Assembly: GCA_016793115.1 (NCBI GenBank)
Contig: JAEUIN010000401.1
Location: 1-64,000 of the forward strand
Source: Planctomycetaceae bacterium
GTDB taxonomy: Bacteria > Planctomycetota > Planctomycetia > Pirellulales > PNKZ01
Length of the DNA: 64,000 bases
Reading direction: 5' to 3'
Shown: one piece after another, positions 17,372-26,351 of the stretch
How positions within the stretch are numbered: position 1 is the first letter of the stretch
How the letters are laid out: every line of letters begins with the position of its first letter
The notes under the pieces: generated by a model
The model's input: the letters and a program-made list of their open reading frames with translations, nothing else
Databases searched by the model: none
Told to the model about the DNA's origin: nothing
Made by a program: the position numbers and the translations under genes

Positions 17372-18812
17372 TGAACGTCTTGCTCTCGATGACGCGCCGT
17401 GTCGGGTCGTCGTCGCCGTACGTTTCCATGCGCCCGTCTTCAACCCATGCCCCCCGCTCATCGAGCGCCCCTGCGACCTCGGCGGCTTCCTTCGCCAGCT
17501 TGTCATTGAAGCGAATCGTCTCGTTCTTCGCAGGCTTTTTTTTCGGCGGGCCGTCTTTCAAGAGCTTCTCGTACTCGGCGAGAAAATTGTCGAGGCCGCC
17601 GCCGCCCACTTTGAATCCGTAGTGCGTCGGTAGATCGGAGTCGTCATACGTCAGTACGTAATCCTTCGTGAAATAGAGCGGCTTGTTCGTTTGCAGTTCA
17701 TAGAAGCGTGCCAGTTGGCCGTCGGGCAGTCGCGAACGCGTCAAGTATGCCACCGCTCGCGGAATTGGTTCGAGATACTTTTTGTCCGCCGTACGTCGGT
17801 AGAACTCGAGCAAAAGCTTGATTAAGTTTTGCGACTCGCTTCCGGAGATAGACGGCGGTTCGAATTTGCGGGCCCAAACCGGATGCATGCTCGAATCATA
17901 CTGTTGAGCCCATGCCGGTTGCGGTTCCGGCATCTGGGCTGCGAGAATGAAGTCGCCGGCTTTCGCGGCTGAAGCGCGGTATTGTTCGCTGTCGTAAGTA
18001 TCGCCCGCTTCCAACATCAGCGCGACGACGTCGGCGATCGTATTGTCGTTGAACGTGTAGAAGAGTTCATATTTCGCTTTGGGAAACTCCCGCGACCACG
18101 AATCGGGGTAGCTCGCCGTCTTCACCGGAAACTGCGACGCGTCCGGCGGTCCCTCGAACTGCTGCGGCCACGCGCCATTTGGGTATTGCACCTTAACGAG
18201 CGAATCGAGCCCGAAAATTACCGCTGCGTGCAACGGCGCGTCGCGAAAGCCGGTTTCTGCGTCAAGCCGCATCAGGAACAACAGACACGACTGCGTCTTG
18301 TTATCGTCGAGCGTCGAGCGGTTTTTACTTTTTTTCGAGCCGCTCTCCGCCGAGGCGTCGACTCGATAGCGATGCCCATGCCGCGCTTGCGGATCCGTTT
18401 CGCTGGGGTTCTGCCACCCGCCGCTTTCAAGCTGGCAGCGAATCAGCGCCTCGGCCGTGGCGCGCGCCGCAATGAGCAAGTAGTCTTCGCCGGTCAGGCG
18501 GTACGCCTCAAGATAAGCCGTGCCGACGGCGGGAGTCGCAGGCGGCTGCACCCAGAACTGCGTCGGCGTCGTCCGGTTTTCCCCTTCGCGCTTCGTTAAG
18601 TCGTCACTAATTCGGTAGCCGTAGCCGCCGCCGGCGACCGCGACCTTGGTCGAAAAGAATTCGACGGCCCGCTTGAGTGCCGCCGCGGCGTCGGTTTGAG
18701 TGAACCCCGCGCCGTGTAATGGCGCGGTGACGCACAGAATCACAAGTACCAGGACCGTGACAAGCGTCGGATGACGGCGAGACGGCCTCGAAGCATGTTC
18801 CAAGAGCGACAT
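17328..18812 (-). CDS. Secreted pectate lyase, PL10 type
   Basis: This 494-residue protein has an N-terminal hydrophobic signal (LVTVLVLVILCVTAPLHG). It shows the alpha/alpha-toroid pectate lyase signatures QYPNGAWPQQFEG, FNDNTIADVV, and LARFYELQTNKPLYF followed by TYDDSDLPTHYGF, the landmarks of PelA/Pel-10 enzymes. It cleaves polygalacturonate by beta-elimination outside the cytoplasm. The last ~100 residues are specific to this protein. It is the last gene of a four-gene run on the minus strand, 67 bp after the NHL propeller. Its 3' end overlaps the convergent P-type ATPase by 44 bp. Confidence 0.88.
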   Translation of the reverse strand: MSLLEHASRPSRRHPTLVTVLVLVILCVTAPLHGAGFTQTDAAAALKRAVEFFSTKVAVAGGGYGYRISDDLTKREGENRTTPTQFWVQPPATPAVGTAYLEAYRLTGEDYLLIAARATAEALIRCQLESGGWQNPSETDPQARHGHRYRVDASAESGSKKSKNRSTLDDNKTQSCLLFLMRLDAETGFRDAPLHAAVIFGLDSLVKVQYPNGAWPQQFEGPPDASQFPVKTASYPDSWSREFPKAKYELFYTFNDNTIADVVALMLEAGDTYDSEQYRASAAKAGDFILAAQMPEPQPAWAQQYDSSMHPVWARKFEPPSISGSESQNLIKLLLEFYRRTADKKYLEPIPRAVAYLTRSRLPDGQLARFYELQTNKPLYFTKDYVLTYDDSDLPTHYGFKVGGGGLDNFLAEYEKLLKDGPPKKKPAKNETIRFNDKLAKEAAEVAGALDERGAWVEDGRMETYGDDDPTRRVIESKTFIKNVRTLARCAAAK

Positions 18813-18879
18813 GAGAAAACTCCGGGCCGGTAATTGTAGTTAGAAGCTTAGGAAATCGAAGTTTAGCGACACGTGCCGC

Positions 18880-19983
18880 TTAGGCCGGCGTGTGTTTGAA
18901 TTTGCGCGGCCGACCGTTGGGAAGCCATTCCACGACGTACAGATCACCGCGCGAGTCGAGCGTTAGAGCGTGCGGCGTCGCGAACCGATCGGGATGCTCG
19001 CCGATTTTCGCTTTGTCGATTCCTGCACCGTCGCCGAGTCGGGCCACGACTTGGTCCGTCGCGTCAATAATCGAGACACGGGCACCAAGTTCCGGAATGT
19101 AAAGATGCCCGTCGTGCTGATAGAAGCAGCAAGGTAGCTTCATTTCCGGCACGGTCCGTTTGTATTCGAGACCGAGAGAATAAACTTCCAGGCGATTGTT
19201 GGCTCGATCGGCGATGTACACTTCCGGTTCTTCGCCAAGCGAACTGACCCACACGCCATGGCATACATTGAACTGCCCGTGCTCCTTGCCGCGACCGCCG
19301 ATCGTTTTCATGAGTTTGAAGTTCTTGTCGAAGCGATGAACGAGCTGGCTGCCGTAGCCGTCCACGATGTAAATGTCGCCGTTCGGGGCGACGGCGACGT
19401 CCGTCGGGTTGACGAAGTCGAACGGTTGCGAATTGCCGGATGCTTTGACTCCCTTTCCTAGCTCATAGAGCACTTTTCCGGCGAGATCGGTTTTGTAGAC
19501 ACGAGCGCCGTCGCCCATTTGCTTGTCGACGTTTTCCGTGAAGTAGAAAAACTCCCCTTCCGGCTCCCGGCTCCAATAGAGCCCATGCGCGGTCGCCTTC
19601 ACCTGGTCAGGAGAGTAACGCACGTTGTCAGCGAAATCTTTGCTCCAGGTCTCCAAGAGCTTGCCGTCTTTGTCGAACACCGCGACGCAGGGACTGGTCG
19701 ATCGCGAAGTCACGTAAACCTTATCTTGCGAGTCGACCACGACCGCGCAGCCGAATCCATAGCTCATTCCGGAGGGCAAAGCCCCCCAAGTTTCATCCAG
19801 CGTGTAAGTCCACCGGCCGGAGCCGATCTTGACCGGCTTCTTCGCGGCATCGGCGGCTTTGAGGTAACGGCGTTCGGCGAATAGCGATCCGCCGAGCACC
19901 AAAGCGCCGGCCGTCCAAGCTGAGGCATTAAGCAGTTCGCGCCGCGATAGCTTGTGCGGAAAGAGCAAGCGGTCTTGAGACAT
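18880..19983 (-). CDS. Tat-exported NHL/six-bladed beta-propeller protein
   Basis: This 367-residue protein begins with a twin-arginine signal, SRRELLNASAWTAGALVLGG. The rest consists of NHL-type repeats (DKVYVTSRSTSPCVAVFDKDGKLLETW, DIYIVDGYGSQLVHRFDKNFKLMKTIGGRG and others), which form a six-bladed beta-propeller. Such domains in planctomycetes often act as exported ligand-binding or lyase-like proteins near sugar catabolism. It lies in a minus-strand operon with the DUF1553 and DUF1501 proteins upstream and a pectate lyase downstream. The ligand is unknown. Confidence 0.85.
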   Translation of the reverse strand: MSQDRLLFPHKLSRRELLNASAWTAGALVLGGSLFAERRYLKAADAAKKPVKIGSGRWTYTLDETWGALPSGMSYGFGCAVVVDSQDKVYVTSRSTSPCVAVFDKDGKLLETWSKDFADNVRYSPDQVKATAHGLYWSREPEGEFFYFTENVDKQMGDGARVYKTDLAGKVLYELGKGVKASGNSQPFDFVNPTDVAVAPNGDIYIVDGYGSQLVHRFDKNFKLMKTIGGRGKEHGQFNVCHGVWVSSLGEEPEVYIADRANNRLEVYSLGLEYKRTVPEMKLPCCFYQHDGHLYIPELGARVSIIDATDQVVARLGDGAGIDKAKIGEHPDRFATPHALTLDSRGDLYVVEWLPNGRPRKFKHTPA

Positions 19984-20031
19984 AAAACACGCTCCGTTCG
20001 AGGCGGGGGGAGAAAGTGAGGGGAAATGTAT

Positions 20032-21462
20032 TTAGGCGAGGATTTCCTTGACGACGCGGCCGGAAACGTTCGTCAGGCGCATGTCGAGTCCTTGGAAGTT
20101 CACGGTCAGTCGTTTGTGATCGATGCCGAGCAAGTGCAGCATCGTGGCGTGATAGTCGTGCACGTCAACGACGTTCTCGACCGCTTTGTAGCCGAGTTCG
20201 TCGGTTGCGCCGTAGGTGAAACCACGTTTGACTCCGCCGCCGGCCAGCCAGCAGCTAAAGCCTTGAATATGGTGATCGCGGCCGTTGCCCTGGGCCATCG
20301 GCGTGCGCCCGAACTCTCCGTTCCAAACGACGAGCGTCTCGTCGAGCATGCCGCGCTGTTTGAGGTCGGTAAGCAGCGCCATCATGGCTCGGTCCACTTC
20401 CGGCGCGGTGATTTCCATATTCTTGCGAATCGCGCCGTGATGGTCCCAATCGCGGTGATAAAGCTGGATCATGCGGACGCCGCGTTCCGCCAAACGACGC
20501 GCCAGTAGGCAGTTGTAGTTGAAGCTGCCGTCGGGGCCTTTTGTGCCGTAAAGATCGAGCACGCTCTGCGGTTCGTCGGCAATGTCCATCAACTCCGGGG
20601 CCGAAGTCTGCATGCGAAAAGCCATTTCGTACTGCGCGATGCGTGTCGCGATCTCCGAATCGGCCGCGACGGCGTCGCGCAAACGGTTCAAGCCGACGGC
20701 GGCGTCGACCACTTCGCGCTGCCGCTCCGCCGTGACCCCATCCGGGCTGCGCAAGTAGAGAACCGGATCGCCTTGCGAACGGAGCGCGACTCCTTGAAAC
20801 CGGCTCGGCAAAAAACCGCTATGCCATTGCCGTGCCGCGATGGGCTGCATTTGGCCCCCCTTACCCGTGGAGATCAGCACGACGTAGCCCGGGAGGTTTT
20901 CCGTCTCGGCGCCTAAACCGTAGAGCAACCAAGATCCCATCGACGGCCGACCTGAGATCGAACTGCCGGTGTTCATCAGAGTGTGTGCCGGGTCGTGATT
21001 GATCTGCTCGGTCTTCAATGAGCGAACGACGCAAAGTTCGTCCGCAACCTTTGCCAACTCGGGAAAGAACTCCGAGATCTCGACCCCGCCTGCGCCGTGC
21101 TTGGCGAACTTCGCTTGCGGTCCTAGGCACTTAAGCTCCTTGCCTTGCAGCTGGGCGATCTGCTGTCCCTTGGTGTATGTCTCCGGAGTGGGGCGGCCGT
21201 CGAGCTTGGCGAGCGTTGGCTTGTGGTCGAACGTTTCGAGATGAGACGGACCACCCGCCATGTAGAGCTGAATGACGCGCTTGACGCGCGGCGGCACATG
21301 GGCCGGTCGCACGACGCCGCTCCACGGTCCGCGAACCGAATCCGGATCGACGAGTTCGTTCGCGTGCGTCGTTCGCTCATCGCGCAGCAGCGACGCCAAT
21401 GCAAACGACCCGAGCCCGATTTGGCCGAGAAAGCTGCGGCGTGTGGCGAGGTCGTGTTTCAT
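20032..21462 (-). CDS. DUF1501 protein
   Basis: This 476-residue protein starts with a Tat-like signal, RRSFLGQIGLGSFALASLL, followed by the family start VKRVIQLYMAGGPSHLETFD. It also carries the TLVVWNGEFGRTPMAQGNGRDHH and GAT(D)ELGY blocks typical of DUF1501, an alkaline-phosphatase/sulfatase-like fold very abundant in planctomycetes. The cellular function is not known. The ATG at 21462 is separated by one base from the stop of the DUF1549/DUF1553 gene; this pairing is the common layout of the phylum and implies co-translation. An NHL propeller gene follows after 48 bp. Confidence 0.93.
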   Translation of the reverse strand: MKHDLATRRSFLGQIGLGSFALASLLRDERTTHANELVDPDSVRGPWSGVVRPAHVPPRVKRVIQLYMAGGPSHLETFDHKPTLAKLDGRPTPETYTKGQQIAQLQGKELKCLGPQAKFAKHGAGGVEISEFFPELAKVADELCVVRSLKTEQINHDPAHTLMNTGSSISGRPSMGSWLLYGLGAETENLPGYVVLISTGKGGQMQPIAARQWHSGFLPSRFQGVALRSQGDPVLYLRSPDGVTAERQREVVDAAVGLNRLRDAVAADSEIATRIAQYEMAFRMQTSAPELMDIADEPQSVLDLYGTKGPDGSFNYNCLLARRLAERGVRMIQLYHRDWDHHGAIRKNMEITAPEVDRAMMALLTDLKQRGMLDETLVVWNGEFGRTPMAQGNGRDHHIQGFSCWLAGGGVKRGFTYGATDELGYKAVENVVDVHDYHATMLHLLGIDHKRLTVNFQGLDMRLTNVSGRVVKEILA

Positions 21463-21463
21463 A

Positions 21464-24160
21464 CTAGTCTCGCGTCACGAATTCATGCGTGTTGAGAATG
21501 GCTCGGGCCACGTTGGTCCAGGCGGCGAGTTCGGCGGTGTCGAGATCCGTTGGCGTCGGACTCTCGCCGATTTCAATAAGCCGTTTGGCATCGGCTGTTT
21601 CTCGTTCGTAAAAGCGGCGCTGTTTTTGATAGAGTTCGGCTAGTAACGCGCGTTCGTCGTTCGCCGGTGCTCTTTGCAGCGCGAATCGGAAGAGCCACGT
21701 TAGACAAGTCTCCGTACTGGTCCCTTTCAAATCCGCTCCCCGATTCATTGCGAGGCGTGCCTCACGCAGCGATCGTTCGGCCAACACGCGGGCCGCTTCG
21801 ACGAATTCCGGGTCGTTCAGCAAAACGAGCGATTGTAGCGGCGTGTTCGAACGAACCCGTTCGCAGGTGCATTCTTCGCGGCTGGGCGCGTCGAAGGCTT
21901 GGAGCGCCGGGTGAAGGAACGTGCGTTGCCAGTGCGTATAGAGACTCCGTCGCCAGAGGTTTTCGCCCGTGTCTTGTTCGTACTCGCGCTTGGGAAAGTT
22001 CAGCTGGGCGTAGTAACCGGCCGGCTGATAGGGCCGAACGCTGCGACCGCCGACCTTAGTCGAAAGCAGGCCCGATGCCGCGAGCGCGCGATCGCGGACG
22101 GTTTCCGCCGGGAAACGGAACCGAGCTTGGCGAGCGTAGAATCGGTTGAATGGATCTTGCTCGACGGTCTTTGCATCGGCCGTCGAGGCCTGCCGATAAG
22201 CGCTCGACAGAACGACTTCTTTGAGCAAGGCCTTTATGTTCCATCCGTCGCCCGGCTTCGCGCCGTCGCGGAAGCGGACGGCCAGGTAGTCGAGTAGCTC
22301 CGGATGAACCGGCGGTTCGCCTTGAGCGCCGAAGTCGTCGAGGCGTTTGGAAATTCCCGATCCGAACAGCATTGCCCAGAAGCGATTCGCAAAAACGCGG
22401 GGCGTGAGTGGATTGTCGCTTGACGTCAACCAATCGGCTAAATCGAGCCGCGACAAGCGGATGCCGCTCGACTTGCTGGTTGCGCCCAGCCTCGACCGCG
22501 GCAGGAATTCCGGCACGCCCGGGCCGACGATCGGGCCGGTCTCGTCCATCCAATTGCCGCGGGCCAACACGCGAATCGTCCGCGGTGTGGTCGATTCCGT
22601 CACCAACGTCCAGTCGACGGCGTTCTCCAATTGCTTTCGCCGGGAGTTTAGCAACTGGAGTTGCTTGGTTTCGCCGGCAAGCTGCGGTTGGTGCTTGTCT
22701 AGGAAGTAGGCGTAAAGTTTGTCTTCGAAGTCTTTTGGGCGCTTGCCCGACTCATCGCGAAGAATGTTGCGAATCTCTTTCGGCACCTTTTCCGCGTCCG
22801 GCAAATCGCCTCGCCCACGATTCTTCTTCTCCCACGCCACGTATGATTTGCGAGCCTCGGGGCTCGCCGCATCGATCGCATTTTTGAGCTTGGCGATTTC
22901 GTCGTCGAGACGTTTGAGTTGGGCTTCTTGCTCCGGAGTGGTCAGGAGAAGCTTCGGGCCCCAATCGCCGGTCGAGTTGGCTCCGCCGTAAAAGCCTTTT
23001 TCTTTGACGTCGGCGAAGAAGGCGGCAAGGCCGTAGAAGTCGTGCGAAGTGTAGGGATCGAACTTATGGTCGTGGCACTCGGCGCAACCGACTGTGGCTC
23101 CCATCCAGACGCTTGAGAGATTGCGGACGCGCTCGGCTGAATACTTGGCAAGATACTCTTGATCTTGCGCCCCGCCTTCTGCCGTCATCATGCCGAGGCG
23201 GTTGTACCCCGAAGCAATGAGTTGATCGCGCGAGCGCTTGGGGAGCAGATCGCCCGCTAGCTGCTCCGCAGTGAACTGGTCGAACGGCTTGCCGACGTTG
23301 AACGAGCGGATCACGTAGTCGCGAAACGGCCAGACGCTGATGTTCTGATCGCCGTGGTAACCGACGGTGTCGGCGTACCGCACCAAATCGAGCCACCACA
23401 TCGCCATTCGCTCGCCGAATTGCGGTGAAGCGAGGAGTCGGTCGACGAGCGCTTCATAGGTTTTCTCTTTCCGATCGCCTTGATATTCGTCGACGAAGCG
23501 GTGGACTTCAGCGGCCGTCGGCGGCAAACCAAGAAGGTCGAAATGCAAACGCCGGCACAGGACGACGGCGTCGGCTTCGGCTGCCGGGTGCAGTTGCTCG
23601 CGGAGCAGACGATTCAGAAGGAAACGATCGATCGTGCCGCGCGGCCAAGCTTTCCACTGCGCGTCGGTGATCTCCGGCGCCGCCGGAGCTACCAGGGGCG
23701 CGTACGCCCAGTGCGATTGATACTCGGCCCCCTGCTCAACCCAGCGCGTCAGTAATTCGATTTGCGACTCCGACAATTTCTTATGTGATTCGAGAGGCGG
23801 CATGATCGCGTCGGGATCGGTCGACGTGATCCGCTGAATCAACTCGCTCGCGGCGGGATTGCCGGGAACAATCGCGGCGCGCCCGTCGCGCTTCGCAGTG
23901 GCCTCCTCAAAAACATCCAGACGTAAATCGGCTTCGCGATGTTTCGGATCAGGACCGTGGCAAAAGAAGCAATTGTTGGAAAGTATCGGGCGGATGTCGT
24001 GGTTGAATTCGATTTTGGCGGCGGATGACTTGGCGGACGGCTTCGATTCGGCCTCGCCGAACTTCTGAAAGGCCAATGCGAAATACGTAAACGCGAACAA
24101 GTTCGCGGCGATTCGGAAGGTCGGTTGCGCAACCCGGCAACGTCGAACAATGTTGGACAT
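21464..24160 (-). CDS. DUF1549/DUF1553 protein with planctomycete-type CxxCH domain
   Basis: This 898-residue protein has an N-terminal membrane or signal segment (NLFAFTYFALAFQKFG). A heme-c-like motif CFFCHGPDP (C64-C67-H68) and the family block ADLRLDVFEEA follow. DUF1549 comes next (RGTIDRFLLNRLL, then GYNRLGMMTAEGGAQDQEY, CAECHDHKFDP), and DUF1553 (NRFWAMLFG and CTCERVRSNTPLQSLVLLNDPEFVEAARVLAER) fills the C-terminal part. A second CxxCH occurs in the CAECHDH stretch. These exported proteins are hallmarks of planctomycetes, always with DUF1501; their biochemical role is unsettled. It heads a four-gene operon. Confidence 0.93.
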   Translation of the reverse strand: MSNIVRRCRVAQPTFRIAANLFAFTYFALAFQKFGEAESKPSAKSSAAKIEFNHDIRPILSNNCFFCHGPDPKHREADLRLDVFEEATAKRDGRAAIVPGNPAASELIQRITSTDPDAIMPPLESHKKLSESQIELLTRWVEQGAEYQSHWAYAPLVAPAAPEITDAQWKAWPRGTIDRFLLNRLLREQLHPAAEADAVVLCRRLHFDLLGLPPTAAEVHRFVDEYQGDRKEKTYEALVDRLLASPQFGERMAMWWLDLVRYADTVGYHGDQNISVWPFRDYVIRSFNVGKPFDQFTAEQLAGDLLPKRSRDQLIASGYNRLGMMTAEGGAQDQEYLAKYSAERVRNLSSVWMGATVGCAECHDHKFDPYTSHDFYGLAAFFADVKEKGFYGGANSTGDWGPKLLLTTPEQEAQLKRLDDEIAKLKNAIDAASPEARKSYVAWEKKNRGRGDLPDAEKVPKEIRNILRDESGKRPKDFEDKLYAYFLDKHQPQLAGETKQLQLLNSRRKQLENAVDWTLVTESTTPRTIRVLARGNWMDETGPIVGPGVPEFLPRSRLGATSKSSGIRLSRLDLADWLTSSDNPLTPRVFANRFWAMLFGSGISKRLDDFGAQGEPPVHPELLDYLAVRFRDGAKPGDGWNIKALLKEVVLSSAYRQASTADAKTVEQDPFNRFYARQARFRFPAETVRDRALAASGLLSTKVGGRSVRPYQPAGYYAQLNFPKREYEQDTGENLWRRSLYTHWQRTFLHPALQAFDAPSREECTCERVRSNTPLQSLVLLNDPEFVEAARVLAERSLREARLAMNRGADLKGTSTETCLTWLFRFALQRAPANDERALLAELYQKQRRFYERETADAKRLIEIGESPTPTDLDTAELAAWTNVARAILNTHEFVTRD

Positions 24161-24290
24161 AGGCGAGCGATTCGGAATGGGAAAGGGGAAGTCGATTCAT
24201 TGTGTGTCGCTTCAAACCGCGTCGCAAGCGCCGAGCATCGACTGCTTTTTCTGACGTAGACCGCGGTTTATTTGATCCCGAAAACGACAG

Positions 24291-24317
24291 AAGCCCGGCG
24301 AGTGCGTCGCCGGGCTT
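24291..24317 (-). terminator. Stem-loop after the mechanosensitive channel gene
   Basis: A perfect 11-bp stem, AAGCCCGGCGA (24291-24301) and TCGCCGGGCTT (24307-24317), has a 5-nt loop. It lies 30 bp past the stop of the channel gene. The following T run on the minus strand is short, so termination is likely but not certain. Confidence 0.7.
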
Positions 24318-24346
24318 CCCAAAGCGTCCAGTCGCCTGTCGCGATG

Positions 24347-25204
24347 TTATCGTACGGCTTCATTGATCATTTTGACGTTGGGAACGCTGCGACGGTGGAT
24401 CAGGCCGTCCTCTTCGGTTTCGATTGTCGTGGCGACCGGACCGACGTCGCGCACGATGCCTTCGACTCCTCCGATGCGAATGCGATCGCCGTTCTGCAGG
24501 CGTTGACGCGTGTAGTAGCCGGCGAGAATGCCTCCCATCACTTCGCGGCCGCCGAGACCGAGCGCCAACCCGACGCCGAGCGCGAGCGCGGCGAAGGCGA
24601 TTAGAATCATCTGTTCGAAGAGCTTGAAGTTGATGTCGAGTTTTTCGGCCGCGGCGAGAAACGTCATCAGCGCGAGAATATAGTAGCAGCCGTTGGCGAG
24701 CGCCTCGGCGTAGGAAAGGCCGACGCGGTCGGCGCTCGTGGCGACGAGGCCGCGAAGAAACGTCGCGACTAAGAGGCCGACGACGACGATTGCCGTCGCA
24801 ATCAGCAGTTTCGGCACGTAGTTGACGAGGCTGTCGACCGCGGCCGAGACTTCCGTAAGCCCCAAGATATTGAACGCCGCGGAGAGGCAAACACACATCG
24901 TCAACCAAAACACGATTCGGCCGACGATTGTCGGTACGTCCTTGACTAAGCCGACTTGTTTCATCGACGCAGCCAAGCCGCTGCGTTCGGCCGCGGCCTG
25001 CAATCCTAGCGAATGGGCGAGCGCGGCTACGGCCCGGTCGAGCACGCGAGCCACGAAATAGCCGATGACGAGCACGACGATCATCGCCAGGACGTTCGGC
25101 GTGCGCACGGCGATCTGATCAAACGCTTTATAAAAACTCTGCTGGACGGCCTCATTCCAACTACGGATGTTGGTCGTCACATCGAACTCGGCAAATAGAT
25201 TCAT
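24347..25204 (-). CDS. MscS-family mechanosensitive channel
   Basis: This 285-residue membrane protein has four to five predicted transmembrane helices: residues about 38-58, 95-118, 133-153, then a Gly/Ala-rich pore-like helix ALALGVGLALGLGG. A beta domain follows (GDRIRIGGVEGIVRDVGPVATTIET, then RRSVPNVKMINEAV), typical of the MscS beta-barrel region. The N-terminal helices resemble the TM-helix repeats of CmpX-like channels. It would release osmolytes under membrane tension in the inner membrane. It is likely monocistronic; the small membrane protein and sigma factor lie upstream. Confidence 0.9.
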   Translation of the reverse strand: MNLFAEFDVTTNIRSWNEAVQQSFYKAFDQIAVRTPNVLAMIVVLVIGYFVARVLDRAVAALAHSLGLQAAAERSGLAASMKQVGLVKDVPTIVGRIVFWLTMCVCLSAAFNILGLTEVSAAVDSLVNYVPKLLIATAIVVVGLLVATFLRGLVATSADRVGLSYAEALANGCYYILALMTFLAAAEKLDINFKLFEQMILIAFAALALGVGLALGLGGREVMGGILAGYYTRQRLQNGDRIRIGGVEGIVRDVGPVATTIETEEDGLIHRRSVPNVKMINEAVR

Positions 25205-25247
25205 AACGGGCTCCTCAATTCCACTCCGAAATCATGAACATTCAGGA

Positions 25248-25490
25248 TCAATCGTCAGATCGTCGCGGTTGGGGGCGCTCGACGACGTGACGACCGGACA
25301 ATGTCAACACAATCCAACCCAACAGCGATTTGGCAAACGCGCCAACGGAATGCGGAACCGCGCAGCAGACGAACTCCGCCGTCTGAAGCACGACTAGCCA
25401 GCGGTTAAGGCGAACGTGAATCCCGCGACGTAAGCCTTGCGGCGGCGGCGGGACATCACGATCGGCGAGTCGATCAAACAGGTCGGGCAT
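25248..25490 (-). CDS. Small protein next to the ECF sigma factor, unknown
   Basis: This 80-residue frame starts at ATG 25490, 63 bp after the sigma-factor stop on the same strand. It opens with MPDLFDRLADRDVPPPP, contains a basic patch (RRGIHVRLNRW) and one hydrophobic segment, LLGWIVLTLSG. I do not recognise a family. Its position right behind the sigma gene suggests a membrane-associated partner, perhaps modulating the sigma factor, but nothing in the sequence shows an anti-sigma fold. The coding call rests on position and a non-random composition. Confidence 0.55.
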   Translation of the reverse strand: MPDLFDRLADRDVPPPPQGLRRGIHVRLNRWLVVLQTAEFVCCAVPHSVGAFAKSLLGWIVLTLSGRHVVERPQPRRSDD

Positions 25491-25553
25491 TTGGGCTGCC
25501 GTACGTCATCGGTTGTCAGCTGTCAGATGCGGAGAACTGCGAACTAGAATCCG

Positions 25554-26213
25554 CTATCTCTCGTTGCTTCCATAACGTTCTTGAATCTTGTCGCGGGCGC
25601 GGCTCACTCGCATCTTGCAGGCACTGACGGACACGCCGAAGATCTTGGCGAGTTCTTCATATTCGTAGCCTTCGGCATATTTCAACAACACCAGCGCACG
25701 GTCTTCGTCGTCGAGCACGTCGAGCATCTGCTCCAAATCGAGTCTGCTTTCGACCGGCTGCGGTTGTCGCGCGGCAGGTTGCAAATCGAGGTCGGCCCCG
25801 GTCGGCATTCCTTCGCGGCGCACTCGGCGGCCCCGGCTACGACGCTGCATGAGGCAAGTCCGTACGGCGACCGCGTGAACCCAGGTCGAGTACTTGGAGT
25901 CGCCGCGAAACTTCGCGCGCTGAAGAAAGAGCGCGACGAAAACGTCTTGAGCCGCGTCGTGCGCGTCGGACTCGTTGCTAAGCAGGCGATAGCAAATCCG
26001 CCATACGCGGGGACGAAAGCGTTCGACGAGAGTCGTGAACGCTTGGCCGTCGGAGCCTTCGCGAACGCAGAGCGCCGCCAAAGCTTCGTCCGATTCGTCT
26101 TCGAGTCTGACGGCGAAACGTCCCAACGCCGCGTCTCCATGGCGACCGCCTCGCGCAAGGTTGTGGATTTCCTTCCCCACAACATCTGTTGCCGCCGCAG
26201 TTCGCCCGGTCAC
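25554..26213 (-). CDS. ECF-type RNA polymerase sigma factor
   Basis: The protein has about 219 residues. Region 2 is clear (FTTLVERFRPRVWRICYRLLSNESDAHDAAQDVFVALF), as is region 4 (LLKYAEGYEYEELAKIFGVSVSACKMRVSRARDKIQERY). Regions 1.1 and 3 are absent, so it belongs to the extracytoplasmic-function group and redirects RNA polymerase to a small regulon. Between the regions lies a Pro/Gln/Ala-rich linker (LQPAARQPQPVES). The start is a GTG at 26213 and is uncertain, because the first ~40 residues have no family match. A small membrane-associated protein gene follows. Confidence 0.92.
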   Translation of the reverse strand: MTGRTAAATDVVGKEIHNLARGGRHGDAALGRFAVRLEDESDEALAALCVREGSDGQAFTTLVERFRPRVWRICYRLLSNESDAHDAAQDVFVALFLQRAKFRGDSKYSTWVHAVAVRTCLMQRRSRGRRVRREGMPTGADLDLQPAARQPQPVESRLDLEQMLDVLDDEDRALVLLKYAEGYEYEELAKIFGVSVSACKMRVSRARDKIQERYGSNER

Positions 26214-26351
26214 TCCAAATTGTGAACGGGAGAGTCTGCGCGTCGGAAAATCAATTCTCTTAACGAGTTAGCGGTGTTCGGCACAATGCAATCGACCAGA
26301 TCGACGGCGAGGCCGTCAAGACGGATAATCCGCCGCGTCTTCACCGCCAAG

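Noticed and set aside
25491..25553. GTCAGCTGTCAG-like text near the sigma gene as a possible regulatory repeat
   Set aside because: It is short, with no matching partner near, and resembles common intergenic filler. Not enough to call a site.
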